Origin: an uncultured Blautia sp.
Lineage (GTDB): Bacteria; Bacillota; Clostridia; Lachnospirales; Lachnospiraceae
NCBI GenBank assembly: GCA_902476765.1
Contig: CABSEJ010000002.1
Span: 1 to 64,000, forward strand
Length of the DNA: 64,000 bases
Reading direction: 5' to 3'
Numbering within the stretch: the stretch's first letter is position 1; every line of letters starts with the position of its first letter. The position numbers were made by a program, and so were the translations under genes. Under the pieces are notes generated by a model. The model saw only the letters and a list, made by a program, of their open reading frames with translations, was not told the DNA's origin and made no database searches. Positions 53,992-61,577 of the stretch are shown here, one piece after another.

Positions 53992-55140
53992 TTATTCCTC
54001 CTGCCTTTTAGCCTTGTTTATGGCCATAGCCACCGCCACGCAGGCAGCTCCAAAAGCAAGCTGAATCAGGATTCCCTGACATAGCCGCTCCCTCAGGCTG
54101 GCTGTCAATTCATGGTTGTAGCAGAGTATGCCCATATTTTGGGAGTACCAGAAGGTAGGGAAAAACTGGCCGATTCTTTTCACTGTTCCTGTAAGCATTT
54201 CCAGGGGGATAAATACTCCGCCAAGGAAACTGAAACCCAGGGAGACAACATTGGCCAATCCGTTGACCGCCTCACTGGTCTTTGCCACATTTCCGATAAA
54301 AAAGGAAGCTGCCAAAGCGGAAAGCATGATGGAAAAACCATTGAGCAGAATATACCATTTGTTGGGACTCTCCAGAAAATCTCCCCCGCAGAGAGCTATC
54401 CCCATTCCCTGGCAGAGAACCCAAATACCAAGACCCACGGTGAGAAAAGCCAGGAACATTTCCAAGCTTTGTTTCCGCAAAGGCATACTGGTTGCCATAA
54501 GCCGTCTGCGGATGTCCAGCTTCTGATATTCTCTGCGTACTACTCCCATAGTAAAGCAAAGAATACTGAAATACAGATAAGGCATAAAACGGAACACATT
54601 ATACATGGAGTCGGACCCCTGAGGACTTTCCACCTTGACCTTTGCCTTTATCTCACTGCTTTCTCTTAGGATTTCAATGGCCTCATTTTCGGAATAGCCT
54701 GCTGCTATACATACCCTGGCACTGTTCACAAAACCATTTACCACAGCGTTTACGTCATATTCCCATCTGCTTCCGGGCTCGCTCATAACCTCCAGTTTTT
54801 CCTCCCCTTCCAGGCAATCTTTCTGAAATTCCCTGGGAATCAGCAGCACATATTTTACCTCTTGATTATACAACGCTTCTGTAATCTTCCCTTTATCATC
54901 CTCCATTTTCTTTACCACATAACGCTGTCTCAGATAATCGGTAAGAGCCTGAGACCAGGGCCCTTCCTCCTTGTTGACCACACCTATCTGCACCTCCTGT
55001 CCTATGTACCAGTCACCCTTGCTTGCATCCCCGGAAAACTGTACCATCAGCAAGGACACCAGAAAAAAGATCACACAATACATGATAATGGTGTGAAAAT
55101 TTCCTCTCATACAAAGTATATATCCTCTAAATACTTTCAT
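53992..55140 (-). CDS. ABC-2 family exporter permease (LnrN-like)
   Basis: A 382-residue ABC2-type membrane protein. N-terminal helix, a ~150-residue outer domain, then five helices in the C-terminal half (FMPYLYFSILCFTMGVV, LGFSFLGGVFIPLEML and others). The start overlaps the preceding permease gene by 14 bases. It should form a heteromeric exporter with that permease and the ATPase. Confidence 0.88.
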   Translation of the reverse strand: MKVFRGYILCMRGNFHTIIMYCVIFFLVSLLMVQFSGDASKGDWYIGQEVQIGVVNKEEGPWSQALTDYLRQRYVVKKMEDDKGKITEALYNQEVKYVLLIPREFQKDCLEGEEKLEVMSEPGSRWEYDVNAVVNGFVNSARVCIAAGYSENEAIEILRESSEIKAKVKVESPQGSDSMYNVFRFMPYLYFSILCFTMGVVRREYQKLDIRRRLMATSMPLRKQSLEMFLAFLTVGLGIWVLCQGMGIALCGGDFLESPNKWYILLNGFSIMLSALAASFFIGNVAKTSEAVNGLANVVSLGFSFLGGVFIPLEMLTGTVKRIGQFFPTFWYSQNMGILCYNHELTASLRERLCQGILIQLAFGAACVAVAMAINKAKRQEE

Positions 55141-56260
55141 AACGCATTCTCCTCATGGACATAATCGCAGCCGCCAGCATTACCAGAGCCAGCAGGGCCA
55201 GACAGGTCAGGCTTCTTATGTATTTTTCCTGGTCATCATAGACCAGAACACTATAAAAAGCGTCCGTAATCAAAGCGCCGGGATTGATTCTGTTTACGAT
55301 AGGGACATGCTGCTCTATACTGCTTTTCACCCCGCCCACCATCAAATCTGCAAGAAAAGAGCAGGTCATACTCAGGCTTACCAGAAAGCCGTTTTTTGCC
55401 TTCTCTCCCCAGGAGCCCACCGTACCTACCAGCATTCCCAGGCTTGCTGCACACAAAGTAGACACCAGACAGATAAAAATAATCTTTCCCTGGTCTTCCC
55501 CTGCATGTATATCCCCCAGAATCACCTGAAGGTAAAACAGCAGAACCAGCACCTCTCCAAAGCTGAGAATCCAGGCTGAAATCAGACTGGCCGTTATGGT
55601 TTTCCAGCGTTTCAGACACCCTGCGGCCATCCTGGCTCCCAAGGAAGAAGTATTGGCCTGGACATTCACCGTATTATACATACCTAAAAAGCTTCCGTAC
55701 AGACAGCTCATAGCCACCAGGGCAAAGAAATAATTCTGGATGTTGTCTATGGATTTTCCTCCCAAGGCTACCGCTTTGGTGGCCTCTTTGTACTCAGTCA
55801 GAGCCGAGACGGCCTCCCCTAGCCTTTCCGGCCGTTCTGCTCCCACTTTTTCCAAAAGGTATCGGTTTCTTTCATACATCTCCAGCACCTGAGACAGAAT
55901 ACCGGTATACACAGAGTCCTCTCCTACGGTAAGGGAGCGTTCCTCCCCGGCATAGAAAATTCCGTCAATCCTGTCGTTTTTCAATGCCTCTGCGGCCTCT
56001 TCCTCAGACATCTCTTCTATGCGGATATAGGATACGTCAAGAGACTGAAGATATTGCCGAAAGCTTTCTTTCTCCTGGGTACTGCCGGATGCTTCCATGA
56101 CCAAAGCTGCCTCCATATCCCCCATACTATGCCGGCTCATCATTCCTTCCAGGGTAAAATGAAAGAGAGTGGCCAATATCAGAGGGAAAATCAGCGTCCA
56201 GAAGAGAGCGGATTTTTCCCTTACCGATACTAAAATCTGTCTTTTTATTATCCGAAACAT
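55127..56260 (-). CDS. ABC-2 family exporter permease (LnrM-like)
   Basis: A 377-residue ABC2-type permease with the same plan: one N-terminal helix (ALFWTLIFPLILATLFHFTL), an outer domain with YIRIEEMSEEEAAEALKNDR, and five C-terminal helices including GTVGSWGEKAKNGFLVSLSM. It lies 11 bases after the ATPase gene. The LnrMN-like naming follows gene order, not close identity. Confidence 0.88.
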   Translation of the reverse strand: MFRIIKRQILVSVREKSALFWTLIFPLILATLFHFTLEGMMSRHSMGDMEAALVMEASGSTQEKESFRQYLQSLDVSYIRIEEMSEEEAAEALKNDRIDGIFYAGEERSLTVGEDSVYTGILSQVLEMYERNRYLLEKVGAERPERLGEAVSALTEYKEATKAVALGGKSIDNIQNYFFALVAMSCLYGSFLGMYNTVNVQANTSSLGARMAAGCLKRWKTITASLISAWILSFGEVLVLLFYLQVILGDIHAGEDQGKIIFICLVSTLCAASLGMLVGTVGSWGEKAKNGFLVSLSMTCSFLADLMVGGVKSSIEQHVPIVNRINPGALITDAFYSVLVYDDQEKYIRSLTCLALLALVMLAAAIMSMRRMRYESI

Positions 56261-56271
56261 TTCTTATCCTC

Positions 56272-57207
56272 CTAATCCCGCAATTCTTTCCCCGTAATCT
56301 CCAGAAACACGTCGTTTAAAGTAGGAAGCTCAGAAAACAACCGTCCGCAAACCAATTTTTCCTGCTCCATATAGCCTAAAAGCCTAAGCAGGTTATTGTC
56401 TGTCCCTTCGAACCGCAGCTCCAGATTTCCCTCCTTATATTCCGCTGCATACACATGAGGCATATTCCGGATATAGGCAAGTTGTTCCGGTGACAGAACA
56501 ACAGCCTCCATGTGTATTTTTTCTCCGGTTTTTATCATGGCTTTCAATTCCTCTGCAGTACCCTGTGCCAAACATCTGCCATGGTCTAAAATAGCAATTT
56601 TGGTACAAATCTGTTCTACCTCTTCCATATAGTGGGAGGTATAAATAATGGTAGAGCCATTCCGGTTCATTTCCTGAATCCCTTCCAAAATCTTATTTCT
56701 ACTCTGAGGGTCTACAGCCACCGTAGGCTCATCCAGGATAATCAGCCTTGGCTTATGGGCTATGCCGCAGGCAATATTCAATCTTCTAAGCAAACCTCCG
56801 GAAAGTTTTTTCGGTCTTTTCTTCTCATAGCCTTCCAAACCGGTAAAGGCCACCGCCTCCTCCACCAGCTTTCTCCTCTCCCTTTTATTCTCCACATACA
56901 TGCCGCAAAAATAGTCAATATTTTCCCAAACAGATAGTTCGTCAAAAACAGCTACATTCTGCATGACCAGGCCAATCTGGCGCTTAATGTCATAGCTGTC
57001 CGGCTGCATCTCTTTACCGAAAATACGGATACTTCCCTTATCAAATTTCAATAAAGCCAACAGGCAGTTAATAACCGTGGTCTTTCCCGAGCCGTTTGGC
57101 CCCAGCAGGCCGAAAATTTCCCCCTCCTCAATCTGCAAATTCAGATGGTCCAGGGCCAGGGTATCTTTATATCGTTTAACCAGATTGTTAATCTCTATAA
57201 CAGGCAT
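56272..57207 (-). CDS. ABC-2 exporter ATP-binding protein (LnrL/DrrA-like)
   Basis: A 311-residue ATPase: Walker A LLGPNGSGKTTVIN, Q-loop LVMQNVAVFDELSVWENI, signature KKLSGGLLRRLNIACGI, Walker B LIILDEPTVAVDP, H-loop YTSHYMEEV, and the C-terminal extension typical of DrrA-type exporters. First gene of the exporter operon, divergent from a NarL-type two-component system. This arrangement matches LnrJK-LnrLMN of B. subtilis, which handles polyene lipids. Confidence 0.93.
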   Translation of the reverse strand: MPVIEINNLVKRYKDTLALDHLNLQIEEGEIFGLLGPNGSGKTTVINCLLALLKFDKGSIRIFGKEMQPDSYDIKRQIGLVMQNVAVFDELSVWENIDYFCGMYVENKRERRKLVEEAVAFTGLEGYEKKRPKKLSGGLLRRLNIACGIAHKPRLIILDEPTVAVDPQSRNKILEGIQEMNRNGSTIIYTSHYMEEVEQICTKIAILDHGRCLAQGTAEELKAMIKTGEKIHMEAVVLSPEQLAYIRNMPHVYAAEYKEGNLELRFEGTDNNLLRLLGYMEQEKLVCGRLFSELPTLNDVFLEITGKELRD

Positions 57208-57299
57208 TTTTTTGTCACTCCTTTTCCATTTTCCTGTATCCTCTCTGGCAAGAGCATACGCCTCAACCTTAATGTTTCGCTTTGCGGTATACCCTCATA

Positions 57300-57464
57300 C
57301 TAGTGTACTGACACGTTCACATTTCAACAAATGACTTGCCTGAATTTCCATCTGCTGCGTTGTCGTCAATCGACGTAGCCACCGCTACGCCTCATTCCTC
57401 CGCCTTGCAGAATGAAAATTCATTCTACGTCATTATGCTGAAAATGAACGTACCAGTATACTAG
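57300..57464. repeat. MITE-like element with terminal inverted repeats
   Basis: The ends CTAGTGTACTGACACGTTCA (57300-57319) and, inverted, CTAGTATACTGGTACGTTCA (complement of 57445-57464) match at 17 of 20 bases, and the similarity continues inward. The 165-bp interior has small hairpins (GTAGC-CACC-GCTAC, GTCG-TCAAT-CGAC) and no coding capacity. It fills most of the 405-base divergent space between the exporter operon and its regulators. A decayed relative lies at 3387-3546. Confidence 0.7.
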
Positions 57465-57509
57465 CAAAAAACTATTTTCCCGTACAGTGATATTCATCAG
57501 CTCTTCCCA

Positions 57510-57552
57510 TGACAAATGTCACATAGGAAAACCGGGTAAATTATGCTATACT
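57510..57552 (+). promoter_or_regulatory. Candidate promoter and palindromic site for the NarL-type pair
   Basis: TGACA-AA-TGTCA (57510-57521) is a near-perfect palindrome about 26 bases before a -10-like TATACT (57547-57552). No good -35 is present, as expected for an activator-dependent promoter. The kinase start is 61 bases downstream. The palindrome could be the target of the response regulator at 58741-59361. Confidence 0.4.
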
Positions 57553-57612
57553 GTACTAAGTTTAAAAATGCAAATCCATGGACATTCCGTACACAAGATG
57601 GGAGGAGTTTTT

Positions 57613-58731
57613 TTGACTTTTCTTTATGATAAATCCCTGCTTCTATGCTATTGCCTGGGGACCTGTTTTTTCCTGGAAGCAGACCCTTTTTATGTGCTTT
57701 TTTTCTTTTTGTCAGTAGGGCTTTCTGCAGCCCGCTATGCCTGGGGAATTCCGTTACTCCCTTGCAAACGTCAAAGCATATTCTTTTTTCTCCTGGGATT
57801 ATACGGATTCAGCATCCTGCTTTTTCCCAGAGCTATGGGATTTCTTCCCTTACTGGCCTATGACTGCTTGGATGACACATCTCCTGGTTTCAGAAAAAGC
57901 TGGAGACTTTTACTTCCGGGGGGATTGATTTTAACAGGGCTATACCGGTATCCTCTCTCTTACCTTTATTATCTGGAAGCAGGAGTCGTACTGGCAGGAA
58001 TTCTTTACTATAAAACCTCTGCCCTGGAAATCCTGAGACAAAAATACAAAAAAGTCCGGGACGACAGCACGGAACAGAACCTTTCTCTTCAAGAAAAAAA
58101 CAGGGCGCTTCTGGAAAAACAAGATTATGAAATCTATGCAGCCACCCTAAAGGAACGGAACCGCATTGCCCGGGAGATTCACGACAATGTAGGACACATG
58201 CTTTCCCGTTCCATCCTTATGGTGGGTGCGCTGAGAACCATTTCCGGGGAATCTGCTGTGGACACCTCCCTGGTTCAGTTGGAACAAACTCTGAACCAGG
58301 CTATGAATAATATCCGTGAAAGTGTTCACGACCTGCATGATGAGTCTATCAATCTCCGGGAGGCTGCCGCCTCCTGTGTTGAAGATTTTCACTATTGTCC
58401 AGTGTCAATGGAATACGATATGGGGCAGCAGGTGCCGGTTCCTGTAAAATACTGCCTTCTCTCTATTTTGAAGGAGTCCTTGTCCAATATAGCCCGGCAC
58501 AGCCAGGCCACGGAAGCCCGGATAATCATGCGGGAGCACCCTGCCATGTACCAGCTGATTATCCGGGACAACGGCAGCGGAGGCTCTGGTGCCAGCCGGG
58601 AGGGCATAGGTCTGTCCAACATGGAAGAAAGGGTACGGATTCTAAACGGAACCATCCGTTTTCAAAGAAAAGAGGGATTCCGGATTTTTATCACTATCCC
58701 CAAGCCAGAATTAAAAGATTCTTTTTCTTAG
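57613..58731 (+). CDS. NarL-type sensor histidine kinase (HisKA_3)
   Basis: A 372-residue sensor with about five N-terminal membrane helices, a coiled coil (about 150-180), and a HisKA_3 domain with His in ERNRIAREIHDNVGHMLSRS. It ends in a HATPase domain (KESLSNIARHSQATEA, IRDNGSGG, GIGLSNMEERV). GGGAGGAG six bases before a TTG at 57613 is better than the upstream ATG codons. It resembles LnrJ/LiaS-type sensors of membrane-active compounds. The regulator follows by 9 bases. Confidence 0.9.
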   Translation: MTFLYDKSLLLCYCLGTCFFLEADPFYVLFFFLSVGLSAARYAWGIPLLPCKRQSIFFFLLGLYGFSILLFPRAMGFLPLLAYDCLDDTSPGFRKSWRLLLPGGLILTGLYRYPLSYLYYLEAGVVLAGILYYKTSALEILRQKYKKVRDDSTEQNLSLQEKNRALLEKQDYEIYAATLKERNRIAREIHDNVGHMLSRSILMVGALRTISGESAVDTSLVQLEQTLNQAMNNIRESVHDLHDESINLREAAASCVEDFHYCPVSMEYDMGQQVPVPVKYCLLSILKESLSNIARHSQATEARIIMREHPAMYQLIIRDNGSGGSGASREGIGLSNMEERVRILNGTIRFQRKEGFRIFITIPKPELKDSFS

Positions 58732-58740
58732 GAGGCATAT

Positions 58741-59361
58741 ATGCGCATATTGATTGTTGACGATGATTTTCTTATTACCACTGCATTGAAAACCATTTTA
58801 GAAGCAGATTCCCACATTCAGGTCTGCGGCACAGGTAAAAGCGGACGTGAGGCTGTAGCACTCTACGATACTCTGGATCCGGATATTCTGCTGATGGACA
58901 TTCGCATGAAGGATATGGATGGCCTGTCTGCTGCCAGTCAAATCCTCTCTCGCCATCCTGAAGCTAAAATATTGCTGCTGACTACTTTTCTGGATGACGA
59001 ATACATTATCCGTGCACTGCGGCTGGGAGCTAAGGGTTATCTGTTAAAACAAGATTACGCCAGTATCGCTCCTTCCTTAAAAGCCGTATATTCCGGACAA
59101 AGCGTCTATGGCAGTGAAATCACTGCCAAACTGCCCCACCTGCTGGCAGGACAAAAAAGCTTTTCTTGGAAGGATTATAGCATCACAGACCGGGAGCTGG
59201 AAATCATCTCCCTGGTGGCAAAAGGCCTCAGCAACAAGGAAATTGCAGGGCAACTGTATTTAAGCGAAGGTACGGTGCGAAATTATCTCAGCACTGTTCT
59301 GGATAAGCTCCAGCTTCGTGACAGAACCCAGCTTGCTGTGTTTTATTTGGAAAACAATTGA
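58741..59361 (+). CDS. NarL/LuxR-family response regulator
   Basis: A 206-residue regulator: receiver with LIVDDDFLITTAL, phospho-acceptor Asp in DILLMDIRMKDMDG, LLTTFLDDEY and KQDYASI, then a LuxR-type helix-turn-helix (ITDRELEIISLVAKGLSNKE, then YLSEGTVRNYLSTVLDKL). TAGGAGG precedes ATG 58741. Cognate to the kinase just upstream and likely to control the divergent ABC-2 exporter. Confidence 0.94.
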   Translation: MRILIVDDDFLITTALKTILEADSHIQVCGTGKSGREAVALYDTLDPDILLMDIRMKDMDGLSAASQILSRHPEAKILLLTTFLDDEYIIRALRLGAKGYLLKQDYASIAPSLKAVYSGQSVYGSEITAKLPHLLAGQKSFSWKDYSITDRELEIISLVAKGLSNKEIAGQLYLSEGTVRNYLSTVLDKLQLRDRTQLAVFYLENN

Positions 59362-59394
59362 AAAAGGGTCGATTGAAAAAGTTGAAATTTTTTC

Positions 59395-59422
59395 TTGACA
59401 AACTATTTTTTTTGATTATAAT
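59395..59422 (+). promoter_or_regulatory. amt promoter
   Basis: Perfect TTGACA (59395-59400), 16-base spacer, perfect TATAAT (59417-59422). Expected start near 59429, leaving a ~140-base leader with two hairpins before the transporter gene. Confidence 0.8.
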
Positions 59423-59432
59423 GAATTACATC

Positions 59433-59464
59433 AAAAGCGCCGTGGCTTACACATGGCGCTTTTT
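59433..59464 (+). terminator. Early terminator/attenuator in the amt leader
   Basis: AAAAGCGCC (59433-59441) pairs with GGCGCTTTT (59456-59464), extended by GTG/CAC, and the T-run TTTT follows into GACTTTT. It starts within about ten bases of the predicted transcription start, so it could end most transcripts before the gene. It may alternatively end read-through from the response regulator gene. Confidence 0.65.
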
Positions 59465-59485
59465 GACTTTTCCGGAAAACATTCT

Positions 59486-59541
59486 GCACAAAAGGGTGCA
59501 TGGCCTGTCAGGTACCAGACAGACCATGCACCCTTTTGTGC
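59486..59541 (+). promoter_or_regulatory. Long leader hairpin upstream of amt
   Basis: GCACAAAAGGGTGCATGG (59486-59503) pairs perfectly with 59524-59541 (18 bp), then a 1x1 mismatch, an inner CTGTC/GACAG stem and an 8-base loop AGGTACCA whose GGTACC is self-complementary. No T-run follows. It ends about 15 bases before the AAGGAGG ribosome site. A regulatory RNA element is likely; it matches no riboswitch class that I recognise. Confidence 0.6.
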
Positions 59542-59571
59542 CATAAACCGAAAACAAGGAGGAAATTGTTT

Positions 59572-61257
59572 ATGGAATATTCAGCAGTCAACACGATATG
59601 GGTTTTAGTAGGCGCAGCTCTTGTATTTTTTATGCAGGCCGGCTTTGCCATGGTGGAAACCGGTTTTACCCGGGCCAAAAACGCCGGAAATATTATCATG
59701 AAAAACCTGATGGATTTTGCCATCGGAACCCCGCTGTACTGGCTTCTGGGCTTTGGTATTATGTTTGCAGGCTCCAGAGCTATCATAGGCGGCTTTGACC
59801 CTCTGGTGCAGGGAAATTATTCATCTATACTTCCTGACGGAGTACCCCTTCCTGCATACCTGATTTTTCAAACCGTATTCTGCGCTACCGCTGCTACCAT
59901 TGTATCCGGAGCCATGGCGGAGCGTACCAAATTTGTTTCTTATTGTATTTACAGCGCAGTTATCAGCGCTTTTGTATATCCTATTTCCGGCCACTGGATT
60001 TGGGGCGGAGGCTGGCTGGCCCAGCTGGGCTTCCACGATTTTGCAGGCTCCACTGCCGTACATCTCTGCGGCGGTACTGCAGCCCTTATAGGCGCCAAGA
60101 TTCTGGGACCACGAATCGGAAAATACGATAAAAACGGAAAACCCAAGGCTATTTTAGGCCACAGTCTTACCCTGGGCGCCCTTGGTGTTTTCATCCTCTG
60201 GTTCTGTTGGTTCGGCTTCAACGGCTGTTCCACTGTTTCCATGGACAACGACCAGGCTATTTTTTCCGCCGGAAATATTTTTGTTACCACCAATCTGGCA
60301 GCAGCTACAGCAACCGTGGCAACCATGCTTCTTACCTGGTTCCGCTATAAAAAACCAGACATTTCCATGACCTTAAACGGTTCTCTGGCCGGTCTGGTGG
60401 CTATCACTGCAGGCTGCGATTTAGTAAATCCTGTGGGAGCTTTCTTTATTGGTTTGATTGCTGCTTTTGTGGTAGTATTCGGAATTGAATTTATTGATAA
60501 GGTGTGCAAAATTGATGACCCGGTTGGTGCCATTGGTGTCCACGGCCTTTGCGGAGCCACAGGAACCCTGCTGACAGGTCTGTTCGCCACAGAGGACGGT
60601 CTGTTCTACGGCGGCGGCATCAAATTCTTTTTCATCCAGCTTCTGGGCGTGGTAACCATGATTGCCTGGGTAACTGTCACCATGGTGATTACCTTCCAGG
60701 TTATCAAACACACCGTAGGACTTCGGGCCAGTGTAGAAGAAGAGACAAAAGGCCTGGATGTAACAGAGCATAATCTGGCAAGCTCCTATGCAGACTTTAT
60801 GCCTATGGTGCTTACCGGTAAATCCTCCGCCGCAAAGGTTCCTTTAGAGAAGGCTGTCACAGTAGAACACTATCCTTCTGCCAAGCCTTCCTCCACAAAA
60901 GCCAAACTCAGCAAGATTGTGCTGGTATTTAACCAGTCTCATTTTGTAGAACTGAAAGAAGCTTTGGCAGCTCTGGGAATCTCTGGCATGACCATCACCC
61001 AGGTTATGGGCTTCGGTACCCAAAAGGGCCATATTAACTATTACCGTGGTGTTGAGATTGAGGAGGTAGCTCTCCTTCCTAAAATCAAACTGGAGGTAGT
61101 GGTAAGCAAGGTACCTGTGGCCCAGGTTATTGATACCGCTAAGAGGGTACTGTATACCGGAAACATCGGAGACGGAAAAATATTCGTGTACGACGTAGAA
61201 AACGTAGTGAAAGTCCGCACCGGTGAAGAAGGGTATGATGCGCTGCAGGGTGAGTAA
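59572..61257 (+). CDS. amt: Ammonium transporter with C-terminal PII (GlnK) domain
   Basis: Residues ~1-405 form an Amt/Rh channel of about eleven helices (GFAMVETGFTRAKNAGNIIM, SGHWIWGGGWLAQLGFHDFA, GVHGLCGATGTLL). After a ~40-residue linker, residues 446-561 are a complete PII domain: GMTITQVMGFGTQKGH, T-loop YRGVEIEE, LPKIKLEVVV, TGNIGDGKIFVYDVE. Counting from the domain start, Arg47 (pore-blocking in GlnK) is kept but Tyr51 (uridylylation site) is Ile. A longer frame begins at 59500, inside the hairpin; AAGGAGG fixes ATG 59572. The fused PII likely gates its own channel in response to ATP/ADP/2-oxoglutarate. Confidence 0.95.
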   Translation: MEYSAVNTIWVLVGAALVFFMQAGFAMVETGFTRAKNAGNIIMKNLMDFAIGTPLYWLLGFGIMFAGSRAIIGGFDPLVQGNYSSILPDGVPLPAYLIFQTVFCATAATIVSGAMAERTKFVSYCIYSAVISAFVYPISGHWIWGGGWLAQLGFHDFAGSTAVHLCGGTAALIGAKILGPRIGKYDKNGKPKAILGHSLTLGALGVFILWFCWFGFNGCSTVSMDNDQAIFSAGNIFVTTNLAAATATVATMLLTWFRYKKPDISMTLNGSLAGLVAITAGCDLVNPVGAFFIGLIAAFVVVFGIEFIDKVCKIDDPVGAIGVHGLCGATGTLLTGLFATEDGLFYGGGIKFFFIQLLGVVTMIAWVTVTMVITFQVIKHTVGLRASVEEETKGLDVTEHNLASSYADFMPMVLTGKSSAAKVPLEKAVTVEHYPSAKPSSTKAKLSKIVLVFNQSHFVELKEALAALGISGMTITQVMGFGTQKGHINYYRGVEIEEVALLPKIKLEVVVSKVPVAQVIDTAKRVLYTGNIGDGKIFVYDVENVVKVRTGEEGYDALQGE

Positions 61258-61268
61258 GTAATCGAAAA

Positions 61269-61307
61269 CAGCGGTGCCTGGATAAAGTTCCAGACACCGC
61301 TGCTTTT
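61269..61307 (+). terminator. amt terminator
   Basis: CAGCGGTGCCTGG (61269-61281) and CCAGACACCGCTG (61290-61302) form a 12-bp stem with one mismatch, followed by CTTTT. It lies 11 bases after the amt stop. Confidence 0.88.
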
Positions 61308-61515
61308 ATGTGTAAAGTTGCTGAATAACTTGTTCTGACATCTCCTGCTGAATCCCTAAATCATATAATAGCTGGAGAAGTCCAAAACGATTTCTCAATT
61401 CTTTTGCATAGCATATGCTTCTTTTCAGCATTTCCTCTGAAACACCAATTTGCCAAGGAAAACAAGGCGCTACTTTAATTACATGTGATAATCCGTCTGA
61501 AAAACATCCTATCCC
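61306..61515 (-). pseudogene. C-terminal gene remnant, possibly polyol-phosphate/glycerol-1-phosphate dehydrogenase-like
   Basis: An open frame of 69 codons with no start codon near its 5' end (a TAG precedes at 61516-61518). It reads FSDGLSHVIKVAPCFPWQIG, then EEMLKRSICYAKELRNRF, GLLQLLYDLGI, ending QQLYT at 61306. The composition is that of a real protein C-terminus. The AKELRNR-xxLLQLLYDLG pattern recalls the end of AraM-type glycerol-1-phosphate dehydrogenases, but I am not sure. It explains most of the 320-base gap. The remaining 61516-61577 holds only the leader of the next gene. Confidence 0.45.
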
Positions 61516-61577
61516 CTACATTTTTCCTTCCATCCATGATATATTTATAGAAACAGTCTTTTAAAAGGGAGGCGCTT

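Noticed and set aside
59500..59571. Upstream start for the ammonium transporter
   Set aside because: The extra residues are encoded by the leader hairpin. The ribosome site and family alignment support ATG 59572.
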